DNA of 8,485 bases from Candidatus Eiseniibacteriota bacterium (GTDB lineage Bacteria; Eisenbacteria; RBG-16-71-46). This document shows, one piece after another, positions 7,204-8,485 of the stretch; within the stretch, counting starts at the first letter, position 1; the number at the start of each line of letters is the position of its first letter. The stretch spans positions 1-8,485 of the forward strand of contig VBOS01000261.1 of NCBI GenBank assembly GCA_005893185.1, given 5' to 3'. The notes beneath the pieces are model-generated. The model worked only from the letters and a program-made list of their open reading frames with translations. It did no database searches and was not told the DNA's origin. The position numbers and the translations under genes were made by a program.

Positions 7204-8469
7204 GACATCGGGACCACGAAGATTTCGTGCATCGTCGCCGACATGAACGGCACCCAACTGCCTCACCTCCGGCTCGCCGGCGCGGCGGATCGCCCGGCCG
7301 ACGGAGAAGCCGGAGCAGGCACAGGGAGTGGTGCCATGTTCGAGCTGGAAATCGAGACGACAAGCGCAGCGAAGCTCAAGGTGATCGGGTGCGGGGGCGC
7401 GGGCGGCAACGCTGTGAACCGCATGATCGGAGCGGGGCTCCACGGCGTGGAGTTCATCTCCGCCAACACCGACGTGCAGGCTCTCAATCAATCGCTCGCG
7501 CCGCACCGGATCCAGATCGGGGCGGCCGCCACGCGAGGGCTTGGCTCGGGGGGTGATCCGGCGCGCGGCCGGGTCGCAGCCGAAGAGGACGCCCAGGCGA
7601 TCGGCGACGCGCTCACCGACAGCGACATGGTGTTCATCGCCGCCGGCATGGGCGGTGGGACCGGCACCGGCTCCGCCCCGGTCGTGGCGCGCATCGCCAA
7701 GCAGACCGGCGCGCTCACGGTGGCGGTGGTCACCAAGCCCTTCCAGTTCGAGGGCCGCAAGCGCATGCGCCAGGCCGAGGAGGGCTTGGGCGAGCTGCGC
7801 GCCGAGGTGGACACGCTGATCGTGATCCCCAACGAGCGGCTGCTGGGGGTGGTCGAGCGGGGGACCGTGCTCACGGACGCCTTCAGCGTGTGCGACGAGG
7901 TGCTGCTCAAGGCGACCAAGGGGATCTCCGACCTGGTCACCGTGCCGGGCATCGTGAACCTCGACTTCGCCGACGTGAAGGCGGTGATGTCGAACCGCGG
8001 GAACGCGCTGATGGGAACCGGGCGCGGCACGGGTCCTTCGCGCGCCGCCGAGGCCGCCCAGGCGGCGGTCTCGAGCCCGCTGCTCGAGGATGTCTCGATC
8101 GCGGGGGCCGAAGGCGTGCTGGTGAACATCACGGGCGGCAGGGATCTCACGCTCCACGAGGTCAACGAGGCGGCGAACATCGTCGTGGGCGCGGCCGGCG
8201 ACGACGCGAACGTGATCTTCGGGGCGGTCATCGACCCCAACATGGACGGCGAGATCATGATCACCGTGATCGCGACCGGCTTCGGGCAGACCGAGCCGCG
8301 CCTGAAGCTGGTGGAGCGCGCCGCCCACCCGGCGGCGGACGGCGCCGACCTGCGCCATCCGCAGCCCTGGCGGCGCTCGGAGGAGGAGCGCGGCGGGCGG
8401 TGGAACCGCGGGAGCGGGCGCGGCGAGTCGCTCGATGTGCCAACTTTCCTGCGCAAGCAGATGGACTGA
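6079..8469 (+). CDS. ftsA-ftsZ: FtsA-FtsZ fusion: FtsA actin fold read in frame into complete FtsZ
   Basis: One open frame of 796 codons with no stop between the two proteins. Residues 1-375 are FtsA: phosphate-1 motif GLDIGTTK (10-17), SHS2/1C region about 84-165, phosphate-2 motif LLDVGGGTTDVAVF (208-221), adenosine motif GGGVVLTGGTSLMPG (322-336), and the late motif PRFATGVGL (367-375). FtsA normally continues from ATGVGL into a (V/L)(L/H)YG segment, a linker and an amphipathic membrane helix. None of that is present in any forward frame. Instead, residues 373-392 repeat residues 9-28, followed by a linker rich in Ala, Gly, Pro and Asp/Glu (about 393-419). FtsZ then starts at Met420 and runs complete to residue 796. 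The ATG at 6079 is chosen over GTG 6067 because the Shine-Dalgarno at 6063-6070 covers the GTG. FtsA is the actin-like anchor that recruits FtsZ, so a covalent link is functionally plausible but unusual. Assembly error at the junction is the main alternative. Confidence 0.85.
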   Translation: MGQAGRIFVGLDIGTTKISCIVADQNGGTEPRVVGVGNAPSEGLRRGVVVDLEKTVQSIQRAVDEAERMAGVTVKAVTAGIAGDHIRSINSRGVIAVSRKDNEIGAADVDRVVEAAKAIAIPLDREIIHVIPQEYIVDDQSGIKDPIGMSGVRLEAEVHIITGAVTSAKNICRAIQRAGAKVTDLVLEPLASSNAVLGSDERDLGVVLLDVGGGTTDVAVFFEGSIRHTAIVPFGGANVTSDIAIGLRTPIEKAEQIKIQHGCALAALVRPEECVSVPGVGGRPDRQISRRVLASMIEPRMEEIFAIANKEVKKNHFAELLGGGVVLTGGTSLMPGLVELAEQVFEMPVRLGVPQGLGGLAANVADPRFATGVGLDIGTTKISCIVADMNGTQLPHLRLAGAADRPADGEAGAGTGSGAMFELEIETTSAAKLKVIGCGGAGGNAVNRMIGAGLHGVEFISANTDVQALNQSLAPHRIQIGAAATRGLGSGGDPARGRVAAEEDAQAIGDALTDSDMVFIAAGMGGGTGTGSAPVVARIAKQTGALTVAVVTKPFQFEGRKRMRQAEEGLGELRAEVDTLIVIPNERLLGVVERGTVLTDAFSVCDEVLLKATKGISDLVTVPGIVNLDFADVKAVMSNRGNALMGTGRGTGPSRAAEAAQAAVSSPLLEDVSIAGAEGVLVNITGGRDLTLHEVNEAANIVVGAAGDDANVIFGAVIDPNMDGEIMITVIATGFGQTEPRLKLVERAAHPAADGADLRHPQPWRRSEEERGGRWNRGSGRGESLDVPTFLRKQMD
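6103..6162 (+). repeat. Copy 1 of intragenic repeat: native FtsA beta1-loop-beta2 (phosphate-1)
   Basis: Encodes FtsA residues 9-28, VGLDIGTTKISCIVAD followed by QNGG. This is the normal first strand, phosphate-binding loop and second strand of the actin-like ATPase. It is paired with the copy 1092 bp (364 codons) downstream. Confidence 0.9.
7195..7254 (+). repeat. Copy 2 of intragenic repeat: second phosphate-1 hairpin at the FtsA-FtsZ junction
   Basis: Encodes residues 373-392, VGLDIGTTKISCIVAD followed by MNGT, in frame. Against copy 1 the first 16 residues are identical and 18 of 20 match overall. At DNA level 48 of 60 bases match, and 8 of the 12 differences are silent third-position changes. 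The ungapped alignment also keeps a Pro (31/395) and a Gly (37/401) further on, so the duplicated unit may have covered the whole first hairpin (residues 9-37). The join falls exactly where FtsA's ATGVGL meets the VGLDIG of the copy, sharing the residues VGL. Confidence 0.9.
7325..7328 (+). promoter_or_regulatory. Internal ribosome binding site before the FtsZ Met (GGAG)
   Basis: GGAG, within AGGGAG 7323-7328, sits 7 nt before ATG 7336 inside the linker of the fused frame. The spacing is right for an independent ftsZ start. In the protein these bases only encode Gly/Ser linker residues. Confidence 0.6.
7336..8469 (+). CDS. ftsZ: FtsZ, tubulin-like division GTPase (in frame with ftsA; probable independent start)
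   Basis: Complete 377-aa FtsZ starting MFELEIETTSAAKLKVIG, a typical family N-terminus. The GTPase core has GCGGAGGNAVNRMI (18-31), the tubulin signature GGGTGTGSAP (106-115), PNERLL (165-170), and helix 7 with Phe183 and Asp187. The synergy loop NLDFADVK (208-215) has the catalytic-type Asp210 and Asp213. A variable Arg-rich linker (about 322-364) leads to the C-terminal peptide LDVPTFLRKQMD (366-377), which binds FtsA and other partners. The protein forms the GTP-dependent Z-ring. Because the ftsA frame has no stop, this sequence is also the C-terminal half of the fusion. The internal ribosome binding site suggests free FtsZ is made as well. The stretch MSNRGNALMGTG (218-229) departs mildly from the usual MSE-x-G-x-A-x-MG. 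The 16 bases after the stop show no terminator. Confidence 0.93.
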   Translation: MFELEIETTSAAKLKVIGCGGAGGNAVNRMIGAGLHGVEFISANTDVQALNQSLAPHRIQIGAAATRGLGSGGDPARGRVAAEEDAQAIGDALTDSDMVFIAAGMGGGTGTGSAPVVARIAKQTGALTVAVVTKPFQFEGRKRMRQAEEGLGELRAEVDTLIVIPNERLLGVVERGTVLTDAFSVCDEVLLKATKGISDLVTVPGIVNLDFADVKAVMSNRGNALMGTGRGTGPSRAAEAAQAAVSSPLLEDVSIAGAEGVLVNITGGRDLTLHEVNEAANIVVGAAGDDANVIFGAVIDPNMDGEIMITVIATGFGQTEPRLKLVERAAHPAADGADLRHPQPWRRSEEERGGRWNRGSGRGESLDVPTFLRKQMD

Positions 8470-8485
8470 AACGCGTCGCGGACCG

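Noticed and set aside
7243..7246. ATGA at 7243-7246 as an ftsA-stop/ftsZ-start overlap like others in the operon
   Set aside because: The TGA is in a different frame from ftsA, and no ribosome binding site precedes this ATG. The protein after it begins with linker, not FtsZ.
7201..7335. A simple frameshift hiding a normal FtsA C-terminus and stop
   Set aside because: I translated the other two forward frames here. One hits TGA at 7244 after an unrelated peptide and the other gives Arg-rich sequence; neither resembles an FtsA tail. The repeat itself is intact in the ftsA frame.
6943..8358. 471-codon open frame on the minus strand across ftsA/ftsZ
   Set aside because: It is the mirror image of strongly conserved FtsZ codons, with no recognisable motifs. 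It is a GC-bias shadow.
8470..8485. Possible terminator after ftsZ
   Set aside because: Only 16 bases remain, with no hairpin followed by a T-run.

Overview
The window is a dense, single-strand (+) stretch of a division and cell wall (dcw) cluster from a GC-rich bacterium. Gene order is mraY (3' end only) - murD - ftsW - murG - murC - ftsQ - ftsA/ftsZ. The start context MFELEIE and the C-terminal peptide LDVPTFLRKQ of FtsZ, the FtsA sequence and the MraY tail all look like those of Gram-negative deltaproteobacterial-type lineages (Desulfobacterota, Myxococcota, Binatota or similar). That placement is an impression from motifs, not a phylogeny.

Layout: mraY ends at 106 and overlaps murD by 4 nt. 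murD overlaps ftsW by 4 nt, and ftsW overlaps murG by 4 nt. A 26-nt gap with a strong ribosome binding site precedes murC. murC overlaps ftsQ by 4 nt, and a 31-nt gap with a perfect 8-nt Shine-Dalgarno precedes ftsA. The last 16 nt are non-coding with no visible terminator. No gap reaches 300 nt, no internal promoter was recognised, and the layout implies one polycistronic, translationally coupled message. The products form one pathway. MraY makes lipid I, MurG makes lipid II, MurC and MurD build the peptide stem, FtsW polymerises lipid II at the septum, FtsQ links the periplasmic machinery, and FtsA/FtsZ form the cytoplasmic ring.

The exceptional part is the last gene. ftsA has no stop codon: its reading frame continues in phase into ftsZ, giving a predicted 796-residue FtsA-FtsZ polypeptide. 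At the junction the normal FtsA tail (linker plus membrane-binding amphipathic helix) is absent. In its place is a second copy of FtsA's own N-terminal ATP-binding strand-loop-strand (VGLDIGTTKISCIVAD). The copy is 16/16 identical at protein level but differs from the first at 8 silent codon positions. A disordered-looking linker of about 27 residues follows. A good ribosome binding site sits in the linker just before the canonical FtsZ Met, so free FtsZ may also be made from the same message.

Secondary oddities are the absence of murB and ddl between murC and ftsQ, unusual substitutions in two conserved FtsW motifs, and an 8-codon mini-ORF bridging murG and murC.
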